NCBI GenBank assembly: GCA_050260255.1
Contig: JBLNBW010000176.1
Coordinates: 1-21,807, forward strand
DNA: 21,807 nucleotides
Direction of reading: 5' to 3'
Origin: JAQGMV01 sp050260255
GTDB lineage: Bacteria > Pseudomonadota > Gammaproteobacteria > Burkholderiales > SG8-41
This document shows, in pieces, positions 7,950 to 15,801 of the stretch; position 1 is the stretch's first letter, and each line of letters starts with the position of its first letter. The notes beneath the pieces are model-generated. The model was not told the origin of the DNA. It was given only the letters and a program-made list of their open reading frames with translations, and made no database searches. The position numbers and the translations under genes were made by a program.

Positions 7950-7958
7950 TGCGGCCTG
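7931..7958. repeat. Inverted repeat in the ftsY upstream region
   Basis: CAGGCCG (7931-7937) and CGGCCTG (7952-7958) form a perfect 7 bp stem with a 14-base loop. It would lie in the ftsY leader if transcription starts at the TAGAAT just upstream, and it spans the -35 of the candidate minus-strand promoter. It could be an operator or an mRNA hairpin; no function is known. Confidence 0.35.
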
Positions 7959-7985
7959 CCTCCCGCATTCAGACTTTAATCTCGC

Positions 7986-9068
7986 ATGTTTAGTTTCCTC
8001 AAGCGCAGGGGCAAGGACGAGCCCAAGCCCGAATCTGCCGAAGAGCTGGAACCTTCTGCCGAAGAAGCAGTCGCGCCGGCAGAAGAGCCGGTGGCCGCCC
8101 CGGCTGCCGAGCCCGTCGGCGAAGAGCCGTCCGAAGCAGCGCCTGCCGGCTGGCTCGGCCGGCTGCGCGCCGGACTCACCAAGACGCGCCAGAATCTCGG
8201 CACCAAGCTCACCGGGTTGTTCGGCGCCGGCCGCAAGCTGGACGAAGCGTTCTACGAAGAGCTCGAAACCGTGCTGCTCACGGCGGACGTCGGCGTCGCG
8301 GCAACCGAAACGCTGATCGACCGGCTGCGCACGCTGGCACGGCGCGAGCGATATACGGAGGCCGCAGAGCTCAAGGAAGGTTTGCGCACGCTGCTGCTCG
8401 ACTTGTTGAAGCCGGTGGAGAAGCCGCTCGCGGTCGGCACGCACAAACCGTTTGTCATCATGCTGGCCGGCGTCAACGGCGCAGGCAAGACCACATCGAT
8501 CGGCAAGCTCGCGCATTATTACCAGGCGCAGGGAAAGCGCGTGCTGCTCGGTGCCGGCGACACCTTCCGGGCGGCCGCCCGCGAGCAGCTCATCGCCTGG
8601 GGCGAGCGCAACAACGTCGCCGTCATCGCACAACAGAGTGGCGACGCGGCTGCCGTGATATTCGATGCGATCAACGCCGCGCGCGCACGCGACATCGACA
8701 TCGTGCTCGCCGACACGGCAGGTCGCCTGCCGACGCAGCTTCACCTCATGGAAGAGATCAAGAAGGTGAAGCGCGTCATCGCGAAAGCCATGCCCGGCGC
8801 GCCGCACGAAGTGCTTCTCGTGCTCGACGCGAATACCGGCCAGAATGCGCTCACGCAGGTGAAAGCCTTCGATGCGGCCCTCGGCGTCACCGGACTCGTG
8901 ATGACCAAGCTCGACGGTACGGCGAAAGGCGGCGTCGTGGCAGCGATCGCGCACGAGCGTGTGAACGGTGCGGCAATACCGCTGCGTTTCGTCGGCGTCG
9001 GTGAAGGGCTGGACGATCTCAGGCCGTTCAAAGCGGACGACTTCGTCGCCGCACTGCTCGGCGAGTAG
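7986..9068 (+). CDS. ftsY: Signal recognition particle receptor FtsY
   Basis: 360 residues. GTPase that docks SRP-ribosome complexes at the inner membrane for co-translational insertion. The N-terminal A domain (about residues 1-55) is rich in Glu, Ala and Pro. The N domain follows, then the G domain with the P-loop GVNGAGKTT (162-170), DTFRAAA (192-198), DTAGR (243-247) and TKLDGTAKGG (307-316), all diagnostic for SRP GTPases. The C-terminus GVGEGLDDLRPFKADDFVAALLGE is typical. No Shine-Dalgarno is visible before the ATG; TTTAAT at 7975-7980 is close enough that a leaderless start is conceivable. First gene of the ftsY-ftsE-ftsX group. Confidence 0.97.
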   Translation: MFSFLKRRGKDEPKPESAEELEPSAEEAVAPAEEPVAAPAAEPVGEEPSEAAPAGWLGRLRAGLTKTRQNLGTKLTGLFGAGRKLDEAFYEELETVLLTADVGVAATETLIDRLRTLARRERYTEAAELKEGLRTLLLDLLKPVEKPLAVGTHKPFVIMLAGVNGAGKTTSIGKLAHYYQAQGKRVLLGAGDTFRAAAREQLIAWGERNNVAVIAQQSGDAAAVIFDAINAARARDIDIVLADTAGRLPTQLHLMEEIKKVKRVIAKAMPGAPHEVLLVLDANTGQNALTQVKAFDAALGVTGLVMTKLDGTAKGGVVAAIAHERVNGAAIPLRFVGVGEGLDDLRPFKADDFVAALLGE

Positions 9069-9075
9069 GCCGACT

Positions 9076-9125
9076 GGCAACAATTGCCGCAGAGCCGGCG
9101 CCCGATCACGGGTACAATGCGCCGG
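9076..9125. repeat. Two short hairpins between ftsY and ftsE
   Basis: GGCAA/TTGCC (9076-9080 and 9084-9088, 3-base loop) is followed by CCGGCGC/GCGCCGG (9095-9101 and 9119-9125, 17-base loop). The second loop contains a -10-like TACAAT at 9113-9118, but no convincing -35 is found 16-18 bp upstream. Possible sites for a secondary ftsEX promoter, operator or attenuation; unproven. Confidence 0.3.
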
Positions 9126-9182
9126 TCGTCTTCTGTCCTGTGTCGGACTCGTCGTTCCCATGACAACAATGCACGCGTATCG

Positions 9183-9866
9183 ATGATATCGCTGAGCCAG
9201 GTCGTCAAAAGGTATCCGGGGGGATACGAGGCATTGAAGCAGGTCTCGCTCGACATTGCGGCCGGCGAGATGGTGTGCGTCACCGGGCCTTCGGGCGCAG
9301 GCAAGAGCACGCTGCTCAAGCTCATCGCCGCCGTGGAAAAACCGACGAGCGGCAGTATCGTCGTGAGCGGACAGAACGTCGCGCGCTTGCGGCCCCGCGC
9401 TCTTCCCTACTTTCGGCGCGTGTTCGGGCTCATCTTCCAGGATCAAAAGCTCTTGCACGACCGCTCGGCGTTCGACAACGTCGCCCTGCCGCTGCAAATT
9501 CAGGGCTACGACGGCAAGGACGCCGCCAAGCGCGTGCGTGCCGCGCTCGACAAGGTGGGGCTGCTCGGCCGCGAGAAAGCGATGCCGGTGGCGCTCTCGG
9601 GCGGTGAACAGCAGCGCTTGTGCATCGCGCGAGCGATCGTACATCGTCCGGCGATACTTATTGCCGACGAGCCGACCGGCAATCTCGACGCGCAGCACGC
9701 CATAGAGCTCGCGTCGCTGTTCCGCTCGTTCAATCAGGTCGGCGTGACGGTGATCGTGGCAACGCATGACATACAGCTCGCCGAGGCTTTGCGGCCGCGC
9801 CATGTCCGCCTCGATGCGGGCCTCATCGCGCAGGTCGCGAAGCACGCCGAGGCAGCGTCGACATGA
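9183..9866 (+). CDS. ftsE: Cell division ATP-binding protein FtsE
   Basis: 227 residues from the ATG at 9183 (MISLSQVVKRYPGG), the usual FtsE start; 33 extra in-frame upstream codons back to 9084 are not family-like. ABC ATPase that with FtsX controls periplasmic cell-wall hydrolases at the septum. Walker A GPSGAGKST (35-43), Q-loop Gln86, signature LSGGEQQR (138-145), Walker B ILIADEP (158-164), H-loop His195 in VATHD. It lacks a good Shine-Dalgarno. The stop overlaps the ftsX ATG by 4 bp (ATGA). The gap of 114 bp after ftsY leaves room for a separate promoter. Confidence 0.96.
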   Translation: MISLSQVVKRYPGGYEALKQVSLDIAAGEMVCVTGPSGAGKSTLLKLIAAVEKPTSGSIVVSGQNVARLRPRALPYFRRVFGLIFQDQKLLHDRSAFDNVALPLQIQGYDGKDAAKRVRAALDKVGLLGREKAMPVALSGGEQQRLCIARAIVHRPAILIADEPTGNLDAQHAIELASLFRSFNQVGVTVIVATHDIQLAEALRPRHVRLDAGLIAQVAKHAEAAST

Positions 9867-10771
9867 AGCGCTGGCTCGCGAATCACGGCCGTGCGCTGGC
9901 AGGCGCGTTTCGACGGATCGGGCGCGCACCGTTCGCTGCACTTTTCAACATACTCGTCGTCGGCATCGCGCTCGCGCTGCCGGTCTCGCTGTACACGGTG
10001 ATTTACAACGTGCAGGCGTGGTCCCGGCACCTCCCGGGAGATCCCCAGATCACGCTCTTCATGCAACGCGAAGCGTCGCGAGCGGAAGTCGCGGAAATAG
10101 AGCGGCGGCTCAAGCAGCGGCAGGACATCAGGAAAGTCGCCTTCGTACCGCGCGACGAGGCGCTCGCCGAATTGCAGAAATCGACGGGCCTCACCGACGT
10201 GCTGCAGGGCCTCGAGCGCAATCCGCTGCCCGACGCGTTCATCGTCGAAGCGCGTGATCCGAGGCCGGAGGCACTGGAGCCGCTGCGGGCGCAGATGGCG
10301 CAGTGGCCCAAGGTCGAGCGGGCACAGCTTGATTCGGTATGGGCGAAACGTCTGGAAGCGGTTCTGCGGACTGCGCGCATCGCCGTCTTCGTGCTCGCCA
10401 CGCTGCTCGCGCTGGCGCTCGTGGCCGTGACGTTCAATACCATACGGCTGCAAATCCTCACCCAGAAGGCTGATATCGAGGTCGCCCAGCTGTTCGGTGC
10501 GACCGCGGGTTTCATACGCCGGCCGTTCCTGTACGACGGCGGTCTGCTCGGGGCCTTGGGCGGCATCGCGGGCTGCGCCATCGTCGGCGGGGCGATCTTT
10601 TTGTTGAACCGCGAGCTGGCGCCCCTGTCGCAACTGTATGGTGTTGCGGTAGCGCTGCGGCCGGTGGCTTGGCCGGACCTGTTGGCGGTGCTGGGATTCG
10701 CCGCTTTCCTAGGGTGGCTAGGCGCGTGGCTGTCGGTGAGCCGTCACCTTGCCACACCCATAAGTCACTGA
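9863..10771 (+). CDS. ftsX: Cell division permease-like protein FtsX
   Basis: 302 residues. FtsX is the membrane partner of FtsE and relays ATP hydrolysis to peptidoglycan hydrolase activators. A cytoplasmic N-terminus is followed by TM1 (about 24-48), a periplasmic domain with PGDPQITLFMQ, VAFVPRDEALAEL and NPLPDAFIVEARDP, and then three further hydrophobic segments (about 170-192, 217-246 and 268-290). These match FtsX topology and its family motifs (E/DALAEL, NPLP). The ATGA overlap with ftsE shows translational coupling. No strong terminator follows; only a small hairpin lies in the gap before rpoH. Confidence 0.95.
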   Translation: MKRWLANHGRALAGAFRRIGRAPFAALFNILVVGIALALPVSLYTVIYNVQAWSRHLPGDPQITLFMQREASRAEVAEIERRLKQRQDIRKVAFVPRDEALAELQKSTGLTDVLQGLERNPLPDAFIVEARDPRPEALEPLRAQMAQWPKVERAQLDSVWAKRLEAVLRTARIAVFVLATLLALALVAVTFNTIRLQILTQKADIEVAQLFGATAGFIRRPFLYDGGLLGALGGIAGCAIVGGAIFLLNRELAPLSQLYGVAVALRPVAWPDLLAVLGFAAFLGWLGAWLSVSRHLATPISH

Positions 10772-10803
10772 CTTGCCGCAGGTTTTCTCCTAGCGCACCA
10801 TTA

Positions 10804-10822
10804 CCCGACTCCTGCTGTCGGG
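10804..10822 (+). terminator. Weak hairpin between ftsX and rpoH
   Basis: CCCGAC (10804-10809) pairs with GTCGGG (10817-10822) around a 7-base loop. There is no U-tract after it, so termination by this hairpin alone is doubtful; it may reduce readthrough from ftsX into rpoH. Confidence 0.3.
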
Positions 10823-10836
10823 AACTTCCAAGCCTT

Positions 10837-10863
10837 CTGGCACTCTCATTGCTCGAGTGCTAA
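10837..10863. promoter_or_regulatory. CIRCE element (HrcA operator) upstream of rpoH
   Basis: CTGGCACTC (10837-10845), a 9-base spacer, then GAGTGCTAA (10855-10863). Against the CIRCE consensus TTAGCACTC-N9-GAGTGCTAA, the left arm matches 7 of 9 positions and the right arm 9 of 9, with the exact spacer. CIRCE is the binding site of the heat-shock repressor HrcA. The site ends 29 bp before the rpoH ATG and covers the candidate promoter elements, so HrcA bound there would block initiation. hrcA itself is not in the window. Confidence 0.85.
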
Positions 10864-10866
10864 ACT
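10837..10866 (+). promoter_or_regulatory. Candidate rpoH promoters: sigma54 -24/-12 match and weak sigma70-like pair
   Basis: TGGCAC at 10838-10843 and TTGCT at 10849-10853, separated by 5 bases, give the strict GG-N10-GC spacing of sigma54 promoters and match TGGCAC-N5-TTGCW; only the purine usually found after TGGCAC is missing. A sigma70-like pair also fits: CTGGCA (10837-10842), 18 bp, TAAACT (10861-10866), each 4 of 6. Both are superimposed on the CIRCE element. Which polymerase, if either, is used cannot be told from sequence. Confidence 0.45.
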
Positions 10867-10880
10867 TGCTCTGTCTAGAG

Positions 10881-10886
10881 GGAGGT
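10881..10886 (+). promoter_or_regulatory. Shine-Dalgarno fixing the rpoH start
   Basis: GGAGGT lies 6 bp before the ATG at 10893. This near-perfect anti-16S match, the best in the window, selects MNAYTLP over the in-frame ATG at 10857, which would put CIRCE inside the coding region. Confidence 0.85.
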
Positions 10887-10892
10887 CCAGGG

Positions 10893-11744
<852 letters not shown>

Positions 11745-11763
11745 CCGAACGCCGACCCACTGC

Positions 11764-11795
11764 AAGCCCCGGCCGCTCATGCCGCCGGGGCTTTT
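11764..11795 (+). terminator. Intrinsic terminator after rpoH
   Basis: AAGCCCCGGC (11764-11773) pairs perfectly with GCCGGGGCTT (11784-11793) around a 10-base loop, followed by further T residues. It lies 20 bp after the rpoH stop and 10 bp before the 3' end of the convergent SCO gene, so it may also help end the leftward assembly-factor transcript, although there the U-tract is only two bases. Confidence 0.9.
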
Positions 11796-11804
11796 GCTGT
11801 ACGT

Positions 11805-12380
11805 TCAGGATGCGAGGAGCGCGCGTATGTCGTGCAGCAGCGCTTTAGGCCCCGCACCGTACTGCGCGAAGAGCCGCAACCGGCCCTCGCCGTCGAGGAT
11901 GTACGTGCCCGCGGCGTGATCCACGGTATACGACCCGCCCGGCTGGGCTTGTTTTTGATAGAACACTTTGAAGGATTTCGCCGCCCGCGCCGTCGCGTTC
12001 GCGTCGCCGTAAAGACCGAGGAAGGTCGGATAGAACGAAGGGACGTACTGCGCGAGCACCTGCTGTGTATCGCGTTCCGGATCTACCGTCACGAAGAGCA
12101 CCTGCACGCGCTCGGCATCGCGCCCCAGCTCTTTCATCACCATCGCAAGATCGTTCATCGTGGTCGGGCACACGTCGGGGCAATGGGTGAATCCGAAGAA
12201 GACGACCACGACTTTGCCGCGGAAGTCCTGCAGGGTGCGCGGCTGGCCGCGGTGATCGGTAAGATTGAGTTCCTTGCCGAAGTCCGCGCCGGTAACGTCG
12301 GTGAGCTGGAAGCGCTGTTCGCTGCTGCACGCGACGAGCGTGGCCAGCGTCAACAACAGCGCGTAAACGTAAGCGCGCAT
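11805..12380 (-). CDS. SCO1/SenC copper chaperone lipoprotein
   Basis: 191 residues. SCO proteins deliver copper to, and control the thiols of, the CuA site in oxidase subunit II. The N-terminus MRAYVYALLLTLATLVAC has a lipobox (LVAC, Cys18), predicting an inner-membrane-anchored periplasmic lipoprotein. The thioredoxin fold carries the copper ligands Cys67 and Cys71 in THCPDVCP and His155 in VDHAAGTYI. FVTVDPERDT is another family signature. It is the last gene of the assembly operon, 6 bp after ctaB, and converges with rpoH. A second, more divergent SCO-like protein is encoded by the gene at 14292-14882. Confidence 0.95.
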   Translation of the reverse strand: MRAYVYALLLTLATLVACSSEQRFQLTDVTGADFGKELNLTDHRGQPRTLQDFRGKVVVVFFGFTHCPDVCPTTMNDLAMVMKELGRDAERVQVLFVTVDPERDTQQVLAQYVPSFYPTFLGLYGDANATARAAKSFKVFYQKQAQPGGSYTVDHAAGTYILDGEGRLRLFAQYGAGPKALLHDIRALLAS

Positions 12381-12386
12381 GGCCTG

Positions 12387-13289
12387 CTACAGGAGGATAC
12401 GCAGGTAGTGATCGACGAGCAGCGCAGCGAACAGCGCCGTGAGGTAGAAGATCGAGAACCGGAAGGTGCGCCGCGCGAGCTGGTCGCTGTACGAGGTATA
12501 GATCTTTACCGCATACCACAGGAACCACGCGCCGAGTCCGACAGCCGCAGCGAGATAGATGAGGCCGCTCATGCGGATCACGAAAGGCAGCAGCGCGCAG
12601 GCGAACAGTATGATGGTGTACAGCAGCACGTGCAGCCGCGTGAACTTGTCGCCGTGCGTGACCGGCAGCATCGGAACGCCGGCCTTCGCATACTCGTTCT
12701 TGCGATACAGCGCGAGCGACCAGAAGTGCGGCGGCGTCCACGCGAAGATGATGAGGAACAGGCTCAGCGCTTCAGGTGTCACGTGGCCCGTCGCCGCCGC
12801 CCAGCCGAGCACCGGCGGCATCGCCCCGGAGGCGCCACCGATGACGATATTTTGCGGCGTGTTGGGCTTGAGTATGACGGTATAGATCACCGCATAGCCC
12901 ACGAACGTCGCAAGCGTGAGCCACATCGTAAGCGCATTGACCCAGTGGTACAGGATCGCAAGCCCGATGCCCCCGACGATGCCCGCAAACATCAGCGTCT
13001 CGAACGAGTTCACCTGGCCGCGCGGCAGCGGGCGCCCGCGCGTGCGCGCCATGATGGCGTCTATCTTCTGCTCGACGAGACAGTTGACCGCAGCCGCCGC
13101 CCCGGCAACGAGCGCGATGCCGAAGGTGCCGGCAAGCAACGCCTGCAGCGGCACCGCGCCCGGTACGGCGAGGAACATGCCTATCACCGCCGTAAAGACG
13201 ATCAGCGACACCACGCGAGGCTTGGTCAGCAGGTAAAACTGGTAAGCCCGCGACGTCAAGGGGTGTCGCGCGAGGGTCGAGGCAATCAC
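12387..13289 (-). CDS. ctaB: Protohaem IX farnesyltransferase (haem O synthase)
   Basis: 300 residues from a GTG start at 13289, which overlaps the ctaA stop by 4 bp (GTGA). The frame remains open for about 330 codons upstream, but that portion is antisense-like sequence within ctaA. UbiA-type prenyltransferase that converts haem b to haem o by adding a farnesyl group, the step before CtaA. The prenyl-diphosphate site NCLVEQKIDAIMARTRGRP starts at Asn69 (Asp77 included), and a second conserved block is WSLALYRKNEYAKAGVPMLP. About eight or nine membrane helices. Co-transcribed with ctaA and SCO. Confidence 0.95.
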   Translation of the reverse strand: MIASTLARHPLTSRAYQFYLLTKPRVVSLIVFTAVIGMFLAVPGAVPLQALLAGTFGIALVAGAAAAVNCLVEQKIDAIMARTRGRPLPRGQVNSFETLMFAGIVGGIGLAILYHWVNALTMWLTLATFVGYAVIYTVILKPNTPQNIVIGGASGAMPPVLGWAAATGHVTPEALSLFLIIFAWTPPHFWSLALYRKNEYAKAGVPMLPVTHGDKFTRLHVLLYTIILFACALLPFVIRMSGLIYLAAAVGLGAWFLWYAVKIYTSYSDQLARRTFRFSIFYLTALFAALLVDHYLRILL

Positions 13290-14287
13290 GCGGGGGCCTT
13301 GGTGTAAAAGAGGCGAAAGTTTATCACCACGAGTGTCACGAGTAACAGCGCAGCAAGCGCGTTGTGAGCCACCGCCACGGGCAGCGGCAGACCGGCCAGG
13401 ATATTGCTGATGCCCAGCGTCACCTGCGCGCACAACAGGACGAGGAGGACCGCAGCGAGCCGCCCCATGCCGCGCACGCGTGCGAGCAGGAGACCCAGCA
13501 GGCCGAGAACGGCGAAGGTGACGAGTGCGCCCACGCGGTGAGTCCAATGGATCGCGGTGAGCGCTTCGTATGCGAGGTGCGTGCCTGCGGCGGTCATGCC
13601 GAGTTCGCGCACGAGCTGGAAGCCATGCTTGAAATCCATGTTCGGCAGCCATTGCCCGTGGCATTGGGGAAAATCGACGCACGCGAGAGCCGCATAGTTG
13701 GTCGAAACCCACCCGCCGAGGGCGATCTGGCCGATGAGTATCAAGAGCCCCGCGATGGCAACGGTATGCACGGCGGAAAGCCGCGAAAGCGAGCGCCCGC
13801 TTGCCGGCGCCGTGCCGCGCAGGGCCAGCCACGTCAGTAACGCCAACGTCGCCATCCCGCCCAAGAGATGCAACGTGACGATCACCGGCTTCAGCAGCAT
13901 GGTGACTGTCCACATACCGAGCGCGGCCTGCAAGCCCACCAGCACCACCAGCGACGTGGCGAGAAAGCGCGACCGCGCGGCATCGGCGCGTGAGCGCCAG
14001 CTCCAGATCGCCAGCGAGAGGATGAGCAGCCCCAGGCTGCCGGCAAGGTAGCGATGGACCATTTCCTTCCAGGCCTTCGGCAGCGACACCGGCCCATGTG
14101 TGCCGCCCTGTTGCGCAACGGCCTTCGCAATCTCCTCGCTGGCATGATGCGGCGTGAGCTCGCCATAACAGCCCGGCCAGTCCGGACAGCCCAAGCCGGC
14201 GTCCATCAAACGCACATAAGCGCCGACCACCACGACCACGAAGGCGAGGCAGGCGACGGCGCGCGCCCATTTGTGAAAAGCGCTCAT
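13286..14287 (-). CDS. ctaA: Haem A synthase (COX15/CtaA)
   Basis: 333 residues from the ATG at 14287 (MSAFHKWARAVACLAF); an ATG 15 codons earlier would overlap the upstream gene and adds non-family residues. Oxidises the C8 methyl of haem o to a formyl group, giving haem a for the aa3/caa3 oxidase. Multi-pass membrane protein. Conserved histidines are His78 (KEMVHRYLAG), His140 (VTLHLLGG), His247/His250 (HWTHR) and His308 (AVAHNAL). Two extracytoplasmic Cys pairs are present: C34PDWPGC40 and C203VDFPQC209. Its stop overlaps the ctaB GTG. Confidence 0.95.
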   Translation of the reverse strand: MSAFHKWARAVACLAFVVVVVGAYVRLMDAGLGCPDWPGCYGELTPHHASEEIAKAVAQQGGTHGPVSLPKAWKEMVHRYLAGSLGLLILSLAIWSWRSRADAARSRFLATSLVVLVGLQAALGMWTVTMLLKPVIVTLHLLGGMATLALLTWLALRGTAPASGRSLSRLSAVHTVAIAGLLILIGQIALGGWVSTNYAALACVDFPQCHGQWLPNMDFKHGFQLVRELGMTAAGTHLAYEALTAIHWTHRVGALVTFAVLGLLGLLLARVRGMGRLAAVLLVLLCAQVTLGISNILAGLPLPVAVAHNALAALLLVTLVVINFRLFYTKAPA

Positions 14288-14291
14288 AGAA

Positions 14292-14882
14292 CTATTCGCT
14301 GCTCCATTTCGAGTGCCGCAGCAGGCGCCCAACGTCTTTCAGTATCTTGCGCGGATCGGCATCGCGCGGATAACGCATCATGAGATTGCCGAGCATGTCG
14401 ACGACGTAAATGTGATCGGCAGGCGTCTTCGGTGCGGGCAACGCCGCTATGAGTGCGCTGCCCGCGGCGCGCACCACGTACATCCCGGGAAACTGCGCGA
14501 CCAGCTGCTTGTCTGGCTGCGCCTGATCGGTGATGAGCCACACGCGCTCGATGCGATCGCTCTCCTTGCCCTGAGCGAGCCTTACCTGCCGGATGTAGAC
14601 GAGCTGCTGCTGGCAGTACGCGTCGCACGAGCCGGGCTGCGCGACGAGAAGCACCCAACGGTTCCGAAGTTGCGAGAGCTTAAACGGCGTGCCATCCACG
14701 AGCGCGACCTGCGGATCGGGCATTGGTCTCGGCTGCAGCAGCTCGCCGTAGTTCACATGCCCTTGAGGCTGCCAGAAGTAATACGTGAGGTACGAGGCGA
14801 TCACCGGTGCGATGCACACGGCGGCGAGCAGCCACAGGCTAAGCTTGCTCTTCTTGGCCGTTCTTGCGGCGGCGTCTGACAT
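14292..14882 (-). CDS. Membrane-anchored SCO-like thiol protein between SURF1 and ctaA
   Basis: 196 residues from the ATG at 14882, which overlaps the SURF1 gene by 44 bp; a further in-frame ATG at 14945 is less likely. A single N-terminal membrane helix (about 14-36) precedes a periplasmic domain with a thioredoxin-like layout (FKLSQLRNRWVLLVAQPGSC). A CX3C motif, C86-D-A-Y-C90, and His157 in ADHIYVVDMLGNLMMRYP match the three copper ligands of SCO proteins in order and spacing (CX3C, then DH-x3-(V/I)-D). The CPxxCP prolines of classical SCO are absent. The family is usually annotated as a hypothetical cytochrome oxidase-associated transmembrane protein. A role in copper delivery or thiol reduction for the oxidase is inference. 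4 bp upstream of ctaA. Confidence 0.75.
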   Translation of the reverse strand: MSDAAARTAKKSKLSLWLLAAVCIAPVIASYLTYYFWQPQGHVNYGELLQPRPMPDPQVALVDGTPFKLSQLRNRWVLLVAQPGSCDAYCQQQLVYIRQVRLAQGKESDRIERVWLITDQAQPDKQLVAQFPGMYVVRAAGSALIAALPAPKTPADHIYVVDMLGNLMMRYPRDADPRKILKDVGRLLRHSKWSSE

Positions 14883-15564
14883 GCGTGATCCCGTAAAAAG
14901 CGAGCGCAGTGATCGCGAGCAGATACCACTGCACTGCATAACCATAATGCCGTTCGATCCCGAAGTCGGGCGGCTCCCACTCGCGCTTCAATCCGTCGTC
15001 GAGCGCGTTTTCCTGCCGTATGACGAACGGCTGTATCGGCACAGCATAGGCCTGGCGGTAGCGCTCCACCGTCAGGTTTTGCCATACGCGGCCTTCGATC
15101 ACCTGCGACGACAGCTCGAAGGGCCGCTTCGCAGGCACGGTCGCGATGCCGGTCACGTCGACCGGTCCGGCCGGCGTACGCACCTGCGGCAAGCGTGAGC
15201 GATCCGGCAGTCCGGCGATCCAGCCGCGGTTCACCAAGACGTAGCGCTGTGCGCTCACCTTGAGCGGCATGATGACGTAATAGCCCGGCACGCCATGCAT
15301 CACGCGATTATCGAGGTACACGGCATAGCGCGGCTCGAACGTGCCGTGCGCGAAGACCCGGCGCAGCTCGACATCCGAAGCGCGCACTGGCGCGTCGGAC
15401 ACGGTCACCGGCGCATCGCGCGAGAGCTTCTCGTAGCGCTCCTGCAGATCGCGCTTCTCGTGACCGCGGCTCACCTGCCACGTGCCCAGCGCAGTACCCA
15501 ACGCGGCCGCGATCAGCGCCGCGATGAGCGGCACCCAGCGCAGGCGTCGCTCATCGGCCGCCAT
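14839..15564 (-). CDS. SURF1 family cytochrome oxidase assembly protein
   Basis: 241 residues. SURF1/Shy1 proteins help insert haem a into oxidase subunit I. Two membrane helices flank a periplasmic domain: an N-terminal helix (about 10-28, ending in LGTWQVSRGHEKRDL, the family signature GxWQxxRxxxK) and a C-terminal helix (about 215-232, after YAVQWYLLA). VNRGWI and PGYYVIMPL are other conserved blocks. It heads the leftward operon SURF1, SCO-like protein, ctaA, ctaB, SCO and starts 38 bp from the divergent DUF2909 gene. Confidence 0.94.
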   Translation of the reverse strand: MAADERRLRWVPLIAALIAAALGTALGTWQVSRGHEKRDLQERYEKLSRDAPVTVSDAPVRASDVELRRVFAHGTFEPRYAVYLDNRVMHGVPGYYVIMPLKVSAQRYVLVNRGWIAGLPDRSRLPQVRTPAGPVDVTGIATVPAKRPFELSSQVIEGRVWQNLTVERYRQAYAVPIQPFVIRQENALDDGLKREWEPPDFGIERHYGYAVQWYLLAITALAFYGITHVRRRRKNGQEEQA

Positions 15565-15602
15565 CGCTGGCCGCCGTTTCCGCCTTCCGATAGACTGCGG
15601 TC

Positions 15603-15797
15603 ATGAAATTCTTCGTGCTGCTGTTCGTTGCCTTCATCCTCGTCAGCCTGTTCTCGGCACTCTATTTCGTAATCAAGGACAAGGGCCGCTCGGATCGCGC
15701 AGTGAAGGCGCTCACCGTTCGCGTCACGCTGTCGGTCGTTCTATTCGCGCTGCTGATACTCGCCTTCCACTTCGGCTACATCACCGGTCGCCTCTGA
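15603..15797 (+). CDS. Twin transmembrane protein, DUF2909
   Basis: 64 residues made almost entirely of two membrane helices (about 4-25 and 41-59) joined by a short basic loop (KDKGRSDRAVKALTVR). Matches the small DUF2909 family found in betaproteobacterial oxidase clusters; role unknown, probably in oxidase assembly or stability. It is the only gene of the cluster on the plus strand, divergent from SURF1 and convergent with coxC. No Shine-Dalgarno precedes the ATG; a -10-like TAGACT at 15591-15596 ends 6 bp before it, so a leaderless mRNA is possible. Confidence 0.85.
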   Translation: MKFFVLLFVAFILVSLFSALYFVIKDKGRSDRAVKALTVRVTLSVVLFALLILAFHFGYITGRL

Positions 15798-15801
15798 AAG
15801 C

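Noticed and set aside
9169..9186. Five-codon leader frame overlapping the ftsE start (ATG CAC GCG TAT CGA TGA)
   Set aside because: No Shine-Dalgarno and too short to distinguish from chance, although its stop overlaps the ftsE ATG.
7878..9941. 687-codon minus-strand open frame opposite ftsY and ftsE
   Set aside because: No recognisable motif, crosses two well-defined genes and an intergenic gap, typical GC-driven antisense frame.
11832..13307. 491-codon plus-strand open frame opposite SCO and ctaB
   Set aside because: Charged, Arg-rich sequence lacking any motif; the minus-strand genes are complete with conserved residues.
13290..14270. Long N-terminal extension of the ctaB frame
   Set aside because: It lies entirely inside ctaA in another frame; the GTG at 13289 gives a standard 300-residue CtaB with the typical GTGA overlap.
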